Of a stretch of 25,725 bases of DNA, positions 16,764 through 25,725 are shown piece by piece (position 1 is the first letter of the stretch; each line of letters opens with the position of its first letter). A program made the position numbers and the translations under genes. This DNA comes from an uncultured Planctomycetaceae bacterium (lineage in GTDB: Bacteria; Planctomycetota; Planctomycetia; Pirellulales; Pirellulaceae), in contig CAIYOB010000416.1 in assembly GCA_903927685.1 (NCBI GenBank), positions 1-25,725 of the forward strand. The letters are read 5' to 3'. The notes below the pieces were generated by a model. That model saw only the letters and a program-made list of their open reading frames with translations. It ran no database searches and was not told the origin of the DNA.

Positions 16764-19700
16764 ATGTTGTCATCACGCACGAACTGGTTCTGGTCGCTGC
16801 TCGGCTGCTATTTCCTCGCCGGCCTGGCCGGCGGTGCGGAGCAAGTCAATGAGTCCGCTCGGCAGATTCCCGTCGCCTACGATGTCGACGTCGTCGTGGT
16901 CGGCGGCGGCACGGGCGCCGTGGCGGCGGCGGTCGCGGCGGCTCAGGATGGCGCCAAGGTCTTCTTGGCGGCCCCGCATCCGTACCTGGGCGACGATATG
17001 ACGGCAACCTTGCGGCTGTGGCTGCAGCCGGGCGAGCACCCCACCTCGCCGCTGGCCCAACGCGTCTTCGGCGATCGCAGCCAGGGACTGGTCGATCCCG
17101 ACCGGATTCCGTACACCTACGAGGCGGACCAGCCCAGCGCCGCGACGCATCGCGACACGCAGCCAACCAGTCGTTTGACGGACGGCCGCTGGGAGTCGGC
17201 ATCGAGCGAGAGCGTTCAGTACGACAGCGACGTGCAGATTGTCGCCGACTTGGCGAAATCCCAAGAAGTCCGCAGCGTGCGGATCCAGGCCTTTCGCCGC
17301 GCCCTCGGCGGTGCCGGCGGCAGCGCCTTTGATGTGCAACGCGTCACGGTGGCGCTCAGCGACGACCAACAGAATTGGCAGCCGGCGGTCGTGATCGAAA
17401 ACGACCGGCCCAGCGGCGAGGCGTCCACGCTGACCGCGGCCATTGGGGCCACGGCCCGCTACGTCCGCTTTCACGTGCAGAAGCCGGAGGGCTACGAGCG
17501 TTTGCTACTGGGCGAGATCGAGATCATCGGTCCGGAACGGCCGGCGGTGGTCGAGGTCACAGGCGAAGTTCCGCCGCCTCCCCGCCCGATGCACGTCAAG
17601 GACACGCTGGACGACGAACTGCTGGCAGCCGGAGTGCAATACCTGTACGGCTGCTACGCCACGGACGTGCTCCGCGACGCCGACGGCAAGCCCAGCGGGG
17701 TCGTGATGGCCAACCGAGCGGGCCGGCAAGCGGTGCTGGCCAAGACGATCATCGACGCCACGCCGCGAGCGGTCGTCGCGCGGCTGGCGGGCGCCAAGTT
17801 CCGTCCCTATCCCGGCGGCACGCACACGTTCCAGCGGGTTGTGATCGGCGGCCAGCCGCGGGGCCCGGACTTTATCTCGTCCCGGATCGCGGCCCCGCCG
17901 TTCCGCGGGCCGCACCCCAACCCCGCGGGGACATCCAGCGGCGACTTCCAGGTCATCGAGTACACGATGCCGTTGAATATCGAGGACGACAGCTACGCCG
18001 CCCTGATGAAAGTCGACCAGCAGGCCCGCACCATGACCTATGATCCGGAACAGCAGTTCACGTCGGACGACCTGTTCGAGTTGCCCCCGGATCCGATGCA
18101 TGGCCGCGAACCGGTGACCGGGCCGTGGCAAGGGGTCGAGCAGTTGCCGCTGGGCGCGTTCCAGCCGCAAGGCGTCGAGCGTCTGTATGTCCTGGGCGGC
18201 TGTGCTGACGTCCCGCGTCCCCAGGCGGAGAAGCTACTGCGCCCCGTGGCCTTGATGGACCTGGGGCAGCGACTGGGAAAAGCGGCTGCCGCAGATACGA
18301 AGCAGATCGCGGCGCTGGCCGACGTGAACCTGCCGGGCGCCCCCGCAACCGCTCCTGCGGCCGAGGGCGACGTCCACGAAACGCTGACCGGCGTGCGGCC
18401 GACGCAGCAGGCGTTGCCGACTGTCCAGCAGGACGGCCGAGCGATCCCCGTGCTGGGACGCTATGACGTCGTGGTGGTCGGCGGCGGCACCGGCGGGGCG
18501 CCGGCCGGCATCGGCGCGGCCCGCGCGGGAGCCAAGACGCTGGTGGTCGAGTACCTGCAGGGCCTGGGCGGCGTCGGGACGATCGGCGCGATCGCCGGCT
18601 ACTACTGGGGCAATCGCGTCGGCTTCACGGCCACCATCCAGGACGGGGCGACCAGGTGGGTCATCGAGCAGCGGGCCGAGTGGTACCGGCAGGAGTTGCT
18701 CAAAGCCGGCGCAGACCTGTGGTACGGCGTGGTCGGCTGCGGGGCGTACGTCCAGGACAACCGCGTGATCGGCGCGGTGGTCACCACGCCTTACGGCCGC
18801 GGCGTGGTCCTGGCACACACCGTGATCGACGCCACCGGCAACTCGGACGTCGCCGCCTCGGCCGGCGCCGAAACGATCTACACCGACGCCTCGGAATTCG
18901 GCATGCAAGGCACCGGCTTGCCCGGCTACCGGATCGGCGGCACGTATAACAATACGGACTTTACGATCGTCGACGAAACGGACCTGGTCGACATCTGGCA
19001 CGTACTGGTGTATTCGAAGGGCAAGTATCCCGACGCGTTTGACCACGGCCGGCTGATCGACACGCGCGAGCGGCGGATGATCGTGGGGGACGCGACGATC
19101 ACGCTGACCGACCAATTGAACGAACGGACTTACCCGGATTCGGTGTGCCGCTGCTGGAGCAATTTCGACTCGCACGGGTACACGATCGATCCGTATCTGC
19201 TGTTGGAGCATCCCGACAAGAAGGGCATCGGCGTCTACATTCCCTTCCGCGCGATGCTGCCCAAGGGCTTGGACGGGGTGATCGTGACAGGGCTGAGCAT
19301 CAGTGCGCATCGCGACGCGGTGCCGTTGATCCGGATGCAGCCCGACATCCAGAACGGCGGTTATGCGGCCGGCGTGGCGGCGGCCATGGCCGCGCGCGAC
19401 GGTGTGCCGATCCGGGGGATCGACATCAAAGCCCTGCAGAAGCACCTGGTGGAGATCGGCAATCTGCCCGAGAACGTACTGACCGACCAGGATTCGTATC
19501 CACTGTCCGACCAGCGGCTGGGGGAGGCCGTCGCCGGCTTGCCCCAAGGCCGCGGGGCTGCGGTCCTGATGACGGCCCCCGACCGCGCGCTGCCGCTGCT
19601 TCGCAGCGCGTACCAGGCGGCGACCGCCGACCAGGACAAGCTGACGTATGCCCGGGCGCTGGCCGTGCTGGGCGACGCGACCGGCCTGGAGACGCTGGTG

Positions 19701-20204
19701 GCCAAGGCGCAGACCTACGCCCAGTGGGATGAAGGCTGGAATTACCGCGGAATGGGCCAGTTCGGTTCGGCGTTCAGTGAACTGGATAACCTGCTGGTCG
19801 CGCTCGGCCGGGCCGGCGACCCTAAAGCTGTGCCGGCAATCGTGGCCAAGCTCCGCCAGTTGGACGCGGAACAGGCGTTCAGTCACCATCGTGCCGCCGG
19901 GTTGGCGCTGGAACTGATCGGAGACCCGTCCGCCGCGGAACCGCTGGCGGAATTACTGGCCATGCCCGGCCTGACAGGCCACGTCCACAAGGACTTCCAG
20001 GCGGCCAGCGAACGCGGCGTCCCGGGCGGCACCAACGCCGAGCAGACGCGCCGCGAGTCGCTCCGCGAGCTGATGCTGGCCCGCGCTCTGTACCGCTGCG
20101 GCGACCGGGATGGCTTGGGCGAGAAGATCCTGCGCGAGTACACCCAGGACCTCCGCGGACACTTGGCCCGCCACGCCGCCGCCGTGCTGGCTGCTGGTCA
20201 CTAA
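16764..20204 (+). CDS. Secreted two-FAD-domain oxidoreductase with discoidin-like insert and HEAT-like tail
   Basis: The 1146-residue protein starts with a signal peptide (WFWSLLGCYFLAGLAGGAEQ). A first Rossmann dinucleotide fold follows, VDVVVVGGGTGAVAAAVAAA (about 41-60). Residues ~130-265 look like a discoidin (F5/8 type C) carbohydrate-binding module, with LTDGRWESAS, VRSVRIQAF and ARYVRFHVQ. The first FAD domain then resumes, ending near DVPRPQAEKLLRPVALMD. A second GGGTGGAPAGIGAARAGAKT fold (about 573-592) opens a complete second FAD domain. The last ~200 residues carry repeated helical pairs resembling HEAT repeats. The family (FAD_oxidored) is frequent in planctomycetes and usually has no known substrate. 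AGGGGAG eight bases before the ATG supports the start at 16764. It may act on glycans together with the GH95 enzyme encoded downstream. Confidence 0.85.
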   Translation: MLSSRTNWFWSLLGCYFLAGLAGGAEQVNESARQIPVAYDVDVVVVGGGTGAVAAAVAAAQDGAKVFLAAPHPYLGDDMTATLRLWLQPGEHPTSPLAQRVFGDRSQGLVDPDRIPYTYEADQPSAATHRDTQPTSRLTDGRWESASSESVQYDSDVQIVADLAKSQEVRSVRIQAFRRALGGAGGSAFDVQRVTVALSDDQQNWQPAVVIENDRPSGEASTLTAAIGATARYVRFHVQKPEGYERLLLGEIEIIGPERPAVVEVTGEVPPPPRPMHVKDTLDDELLAAGVQYLYGCYATDVLRDADGKPSGVVMANRAGRQAVLAKTIIDATPRAVVARLAGAKFRPYPGGTHTFQRVVIGGQPRGPDFISSRIAAPPFRGPHPNPAGTSSGDFQVIEYTMPLNIEDDSYAALMKVDQQARTMTYDPEQQFTSDDLFELPPDPMHGREPVTGPWQGVEQLPLGAFQPQGVERLYVLGGCADVPRPQAEKLLRPVALMDLGQRLGKAAAADTKQIAALADVNLPGAPATAPAAEGDVHETLTGVRPTQQALPTVQQDGRAIPVLGRYDVVVVGGGTGGAPAGIGAARAGAKTLVVEYLQGLGGVGTIGAIAGYYWGNRVGFTATIQDGATRWVIEQRAEWYRQELLKAGADLWYGVVGCGAYVQDNRVIGAVVTTPYGRGVVLAHTVIDATGNSDVAASAGAETIYTDASEFGMQGTGLPGYRIGGTYNNTDFTIVDETDLVDIWHVLVYSKGKYPDAFDHGRLIDTRERRMIVGDATITLTDQLNERTYPDSVCRCWSNFDSHGYTIDPYLLLEHPDKKGIGVYIPFRAMLPKGLDGVIVTGLSISAHRDAVPLIRMQPDIQNGGYAAGVAAAMAARDGVPIRGIDIKALQKHLVEIGNLPENVLTDQDSYPLSDQRLGEAVAGLPQGRGAAVLMTAPDRALPLLRSAYQAATADQDKLTYARALAVLGDATGLETLVAKAQTYAQWDEGWNYRGMGQFGSAFSELDNLLVALGRAGDPKAVPAIVAKLRQLDAEQAFSHHRAAGLALELIGDPSAAEPLAELLAMPGLTGHVHKDFQAASERGVPGGTNAEQTRRESLRELMLARALYRCGDRDGLGEKILREYTQDLRGHLARHAAAVLAAGH

Positions 20205-20259
20205 CGATCCTCTCATTTCCAGTAACAACCTCGCCCCTCACCTGGCAGGAGTAACGACA

Positions 20260-20472
20260 ATGAACGGTGCAGTCATCCGCGTCCGCGATAACGGCCCGCT
20301 GGTGATCGAAGGCCCTGTGACCGTGCTGGATGCCGAAGGCAAGGAATTCCCCCTCGACAAGACCAAGCCGGCAGTCGCGCTCTGCCGGTGCGGCGCATCG
20401 GCCAAGAAGCCTCTTTGCGACGGGTCGCATAAGAGTTGTGGTTTTCAAGCCGCGGAACGGGCGCCCGGCTAA
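20260..20472 (+). CDS. CDGSH iron-sulfur domain protein
   Basis: The 70-residue protein contains CRCGASAKKPLCDGSH, the Cys-x-Cys...Cys-Asp-Gly-Ser-His ligand set that holds a 2Fe-2S cluster with three Cys and one His. The N-terminal part (GPLVIEGPVTVLDAEGKEF) matches small bacterial CDGSH proteins. Such proteins carry electrons or iron-sulfur clusters. AGGAG at 20247-20251 sits eight bases before the ATG. It follows the FAD oxidoreductase by 55 bases and could supply electrons or clusters to a redox enzyme, although the oxidoreductase appears to be exported and this protein has no signal peptide. Confidence 0.92.
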   Translation: MNGAVIRVRDNGPLVIEGPVTVLDAEGKEFPLDKTKPAVALCRCGASAKKPLCDGSHKSCGFQAAERAPG

Positions 20473-20480
20473 GCACCGTT

Positions 20481-20563
20481 CGAGAAACGAGTGTCGTGTT
20501 TCGCTCCGCGAAAGTACGTCCTTTCGGGGAGCGAAAGGCGACATTCTGACACTCACTTCTCGG
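20481..20563. repeat. Long imperfect palindromic element upstream of the GH95 gene
   Basis: Outer arms CGAGAAACGAGTGTC (20481-20495) and GACACTCACTTCTCG are reverse complements apart from one or two bases. Inner arms GTTTCGCTCCGCGAAAG and CTTTCGGGGAGCGAAAGG also pair, so the whole stretch can fold into one long hairpin. I recall related elements as abundant in planctomycete spacers. The frame of the next gene is open through it, but it is not coding. Confidence 0.75.
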
Positions 20564-20661
20564 ACGATGCTAACGCAGCACGATCACGGCGGCTGTGCAT
20601 CCGATCTGCCGCCCGCCATCCGCCGCCTGCAGCTTGCCGTTCAACGAGAGAGGGCAACCAA

Positions 20662-23121
<2,460 letters not shown>

Positions 23122-23472
23122 AGCACACCCAGTCGGTCCTTTGGCGACGCCAATCGACCTAACTGCTTTCAGGCTAGGCTTTTGCGCAGACAACCCCAGT
23201 CTTCCGGCTGGAACACCTCGGGAAACTCATGCCGCAACCAGGGGCGGCGTACGAAACGGGGGCTGCCAAAATGGATCGGTCGAATGGCCCCTGCGGCCGA
23301 TGGCAGGCTGGCAAATGTAACGGAACGGTAATTCTTGGAGGCTTGGCGCCTATTCTTATCCCACGATACCGGTATCATGACACCGTTACCTGCAAAGCTT
23401 GGCGTTGCAGTGCGGCGTCGCGAGGGTTCGCGGTGGCCCGCTCGGTCGGGCGAGATGCATTCGGAGGTGCAT
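23122..23472. other. Intergenic stretch with a 12-bp palindrome
   Basis: No convincing gene was found in these 351 bases. A short minus-strand frame (23169-23378) has no family resemblance. A perfect palindrome, GATACCGGTATC, stands at 23365-23376, about 100 bases before the next gene, and could be a regulator site. Confidence 0.55.
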
Positions 23473-24981
23473 GTGGTAAATGAACTGCCGGCGATTATAC
23501 AAGGCGGGATGGGTGTCGGGGTATCCGCTTGGCGACTAGCTCAAGCGGTGTCCCGAGCGGGACAGTTGGGGGTCGTGTCCGGAACTGGACTCGATCTGGT
23601 CCTGACGCGCCGTCTGCAACTGGGCGACCCCGGCGGCCATGTTCGCCGCGCAATGGAGTTGTTTCCGATCCGCGGTGTGACGGAGCGGATTCTCGAGCGG
23701 TATTTCATCCCTGGCGGTAAGCCCGAGAACCAGCCGTACCGCTCGAAGCCGATGCCCGCGGTCGAGCCCAGCCGGTTTCTGGAAGAGTTGATCGTCGTTG
23801 GGAACTTCGTCGAGGTGTTCCTGGCAAAGGAAGGCCACTCCGGCTCGGTTGGCATCAATTACCTGGAAAAGATTCAGTTGCCCCTGTTGCCCTCCCTGTA
23901 TGGGGCAATGCTGGCTGGTGTGGACTATGTCCTGATGGGGGCGGGGATCCCCAAAGCGGTTCCGGGCATTCTGGACCGCTTGTCCCACGGTGAGCCGGCG
24001 CGGCAAAAGCTGTATGTCGAGGGAGCGCAGGCGGGAGAGGAGGCGGCGACTGAGTTCGATCCGCAGGCCTTCTCGCAGGGCCAAGTCGGCAAACTCGCGC
24101 GGCCGAAGTTCCTGGCTATCATCTCGTCGGCAACCCTCGGTACGATGCTGGCGCGACGGTCGGACGGGAAGGTCGATGGCTTTGTAGTCGAAGGCGCTAC
24201 CGCCGGCGGGCATAACGCGCCGCCTCGCGGTCCGCTGCAACTGAACGCCGCGGGCGAGCCGATCTATGGCGAGCGGGACCGCGCCGACTTGCCGGCGATT
24301 CAAGCGATTGGGCTCCCGTTCTGGCTGGCCGGGGGATATGCGACCCCCGATGACTTTATCCTGGCTCGCAAGGCAGGTGCGGTCGGCGTTCAAGTGGGCA
24401 CGGCGTTCGCCTTCTGTGAAGAGTCGGACCTGGAACCCGAGGTGAAGCAGTGGGTGCTGAAGGCGAGCCAAGCCCATCAGGCCCGCGTGCTGACCGACCC
24501 GCTGGCTTCGCCGACCGGTTTCCCGTTCAAGGTCCTCCAGATGCCGGGCACGCTGTCGGATCCGAGCTGTTACGATGGCCGCCCGCGCCGGTGCGACCTG
24601 GGCTACCTGCGTCAGGCCTACCGAACGCCCGACGGGACGCTCGGCTGGCGCTGCTCGGCGGAACCGCTGGAAGACTACGTCCGCAAGGGCGGGTCGGCGG
24701 AGGATATTCGCGGCCGCAAGTGCTTGTGCAATGCCCTGCTGGCTAATATCGGGCTGGGGCAATTGCTGGCCGACGGTTCGACGGAAAAGCCGCTGATTAC
24801 CTCGGGAGACGACGTCGCCCTGGTCGCGAGGTTCCTCCGGCCCGGGGCGGAATCCTACCGGGCGATGGACGTCATCCGGCAGATCCTGCCCGGCGACTTC
24901 GAGTTTGACCCCTTCCTGGACGAAGGCGAACAGATACCGGTCGACGGCGAGTTGGAATTGGCGGCCAGCCCGGGGCTGTGA
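23473..24981 (+). CDS. Nitronate monooxygenase / PfaD-like flavoprotein
   Basis: The 502-residue protein begins VVNELPAIIQGGMGVGVSAW with the QGGMG start of 2-nitropropane dioxygenase-like TIM barrels. Further family segments are VVSGTGLD, LAKEGHSGSVGINYLEKIQL, DYVLMGAGIP, VVEGATAGGHNAPPRG, GLPFWLAGGYATP and AVGVQVGTAFAFCEES. The GG and His residues around GATAGGHN are the usual FMN phosphate and catalytic region. The length and insertions are nearer to the PfaD-like group than to the ~350-residue classic enzymes. These proteins oxidise nitronates, or act as enoyl reductases in polyunsaturated fatty acid or polyketide synthesis, and I cannot decide which. GGAGG lies five bases before the GTG at 23473; an in-frame ATG at 23455 is the alternative. 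The SET-domain gene begins just past its stop. Confidence 0.82.
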   Translation: MVNELPAIIQGGMGVGVSAWRLAQAVSRAGQLGVVSGTGLDLVLTRRLQLGDPGGHVRRAMELFPIRGVTERILERYFIPGGKPENQPYRSKPMPAVEPSRFLEELIVVGNFVEVFLAKEGHSGSVGINYLEKIQLPLLPSLYGAMLAGVDYVLMGAGIPKAVPGILDRLSHGEPARQKLYVEGAQAGEEAATEFDPQAFSQGQVGKLARPKFLAIISSATLGTMLARRSDGKVDGFVVEGATAGGHNAPPRGPLQLNAAGEPIYGERDRADLPAIQAIGLPFWLAGGYATPDDFILARKAGAVGVQVGTAFAFCEESDLEPEVKQWVLKASQAHQARVLTDPLASPTGFPFKVLQMPGTLSDPSCYDGRPRRCDLGYLRQAYRTPDGTLGWRCSAEPLEDYVRKGGSAEDIRGRKCLCNALLANIGLGQLLADGSTEKPLITSGDDVALVARFLRPGAESYRAMDVIRQILPGDFEFDPFLDEGEQIPVDGELELAASPGL

Positions 24982-24983
24982 AA

Positions 24984-25553
24984 ATGTCCAGTCAGCTTCA
25001 TTTCCCTAAGGACGACGACGAGCCAAACGGTGAACGCGCCCGTCGCGCCCGGACCGGCAAGACGGTGCCGCCGGGCCAAAACGACCTTCGTCCGACGCCG
25101 CGCGGCGGACGCGACAAGTCGGTGCGCATCGGTCGCACCCGCGTCGGCAAGGGCGTTTTCGCTCGCAGACGCTACGCGGCGGCCACGGTCATCGGCGAGA
25201 TCTACGGCGATGTCATCGAGGACCCGCACTACGGATCCAGCTACTGCATGGACATCGGCGGCGGTTGTATGCTCGAGCCCGCTGCCCCATTCCGCTTCGT
25301 CAATCACAGCTGTGATCCCAACTGCGAATTCGATGTGTTCGAGTTGAGCGAAGAGGGGGGCGAGTTCCCGACGTTACGCCACGTGTTTCTGCTCGCCCTG
25401 CGCGAAATCAAGCCCGGCGAGGAATTGACGATCGCGTACAACTGGTCCGCCGAGACCGCGATTCCGTGCCGTTGCGAATCGCCCAACTGCTGCGGCTGGA
25501 TCGTGGATCCGGACCAATTGGACGTGGTCCGCGCCCGCCTCGCGGCGGGGTAA
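24984..25553 (+). CDS. SET-domain protein lysine methyltransferase
   Basis: The 189-residue protein has a basic, disordered N-terminal ~45 residues followed by a compact SET domain. It shows GKGVFARRRYAAATVIGEIY, the FRFVNHSCDPNCEF catalytic knot with Asn-His-Ser-Cys, and GEELTIAYNW with the catalytic Tyr. A post-SET zinc-like cluster CRCESPNCCGW ends the domain. SET proteins transfer methyl groups from S-adenosylmethionine to lysine. In bacteria, targets have been reported among ribosomal proteins and nucleoid proteins, but none can be named here. The ATG at 24984 is chosen; a GTG at 24978 overlaps the upstream stop and is also possible. The near-zero spacing implies one transcript with the flavoprotein gene. 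Pre-SET domains are absent. Confidence 0.88.
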   Translation: MSSQLHFPKDDDEPNGERARRARTGKTVPPGQNDLRPTPRGGRDKSVRIGRTRVGKGVFARRRYAAATVIGEIYGDVIEDPHYGSSYCMDIGGGCMLEPAAPFRFVNHSCDPNCEFDVFELSEEGGEFPTLRHVFLLALREIKPGEELTIAYNWSAETAIPCRCESPNCCGWIVDPDQLDVVRARLAAG

Positions 25554-25663
25554 TGCGTCGTCCCAGCCAAGTGTCAGGGCGTCCGGACAAGACGCTGGGT
25601 GGAGCCGCGGCCCTCCTCGGCCGCTAGCATCGATCACGAAATAGAGTCCTCGTTTAACGCCAA

Positions 25664-25720
25664 GCCGGCAGGCGACGGCCTGGGTGGCCGCATCCGGCTG
25701 ATCCGCCGTCGCCTGCCGGC
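25664..25720. repeat. Perfect 16-bp inverted repeat at the window edge
   Basis: GCCGGCAGGCGACGGC at 25664-25679 is the exact reverse complement of 25705-25720, with a 25-base spacer. It lies 110 bases past the SET gene. There is no T-run in the visible part, so a dispersed repeat is as likely as a terminator. The window ends five bases later. Confidence 0.7.
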
Positions 25721-25725
25721 TCGGC

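Noticed and set aside
23169..23378. A 69-residue minus-strand open frame between the GH95 and flavoprotein genes
   Set aside because: No recognisable family and no ribosome site; kept only as part of the intergenic note.

Overview
The window looks like a high-GC planctomycete chromosome, most likely Pirellulales-like. The reasons are a protein opening with an Asn-Pro-Tyr-x-Ser-Pro motif, a secreted two-FAD-domain oxidoreductase, a GH95 fucosidase, a LarA-like isomerase, a planctomycete-style integrase N-terminus, and several palindromic elements of a kind I recall as common in these genomes. No 16S gene is present, so the assignment is inference from gene style.

Layout. (1) 1-1599 is the 3' part of a beta-propeller, glycosidase-like gene. 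(2) 1684-2380 is an integration scar: an N-terminal integrase remnant, an intact tRNA-Leu(UAG) with a strong terminator, and an array of 11-bp-phased short repeats. (3) 2381-3109 has no convincing gene but carries degenerate direct repeats. (4) 3110-5942, minus strand, is a stress/redox block: a pirin gene with a large internal deletion, a nitroreductase, a VOC (glyoxalase-fold) protein and a spore-photoproduct-lyase-like radical SAM protein. (5) 6209-8708, plus strand, is the most interesting part: a translationally coupled cassette of an ATP-dependent RNA ligase, an HD-phosphohydrolase/polynucleotide-kinase fusion (HD-Pnk type), a Pth2-type peptidyl-tRNA hydrolase and a small membrane protein. 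(6) 8724-10454, minus strand, holds a four-helix membrane protein, a PH-like NPYESP protein and a short ORF ending at a textbook terminator. (7) 10477-25553 looks like backbone: a LarA-like isomerase diverging from an AsmA/TamB-like envelope protein, an aquaglyceroporin, the secreted FAD oxidoreductase, a CDGSH protein, the GH95 alpha-fucosidase, a nitronate-monooxygenase-like flavoprotein and a SET-domain methyltransferase. The window ends in a perfect 16-bp inverted repeat.

How it fits together. Genes in blocks 1 and 7 suggest glycan and small-molecule catabolism, with fucose-containing glycans and glycerol-type solutes among likely substrates. Blocks 2 to 6 look like accessory DNA placed beside a tRNA gene. 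Within them the RNA cassette has all the activities needed to repair a broken RNA. The HD domain would remove 3'/2',3'-cyclic phosphate, the kinase would phosphorylate the 5'-OH, and the ligase would seal. The added peptidyl-tRNA hydrolase points to tRNA, possibly tRNA stuck on or released from ribosomes, as the substrate. HD-Pnk enzymes are already described biochemically. The coupling to Pth2 and a membrane protein is what I would follow up.
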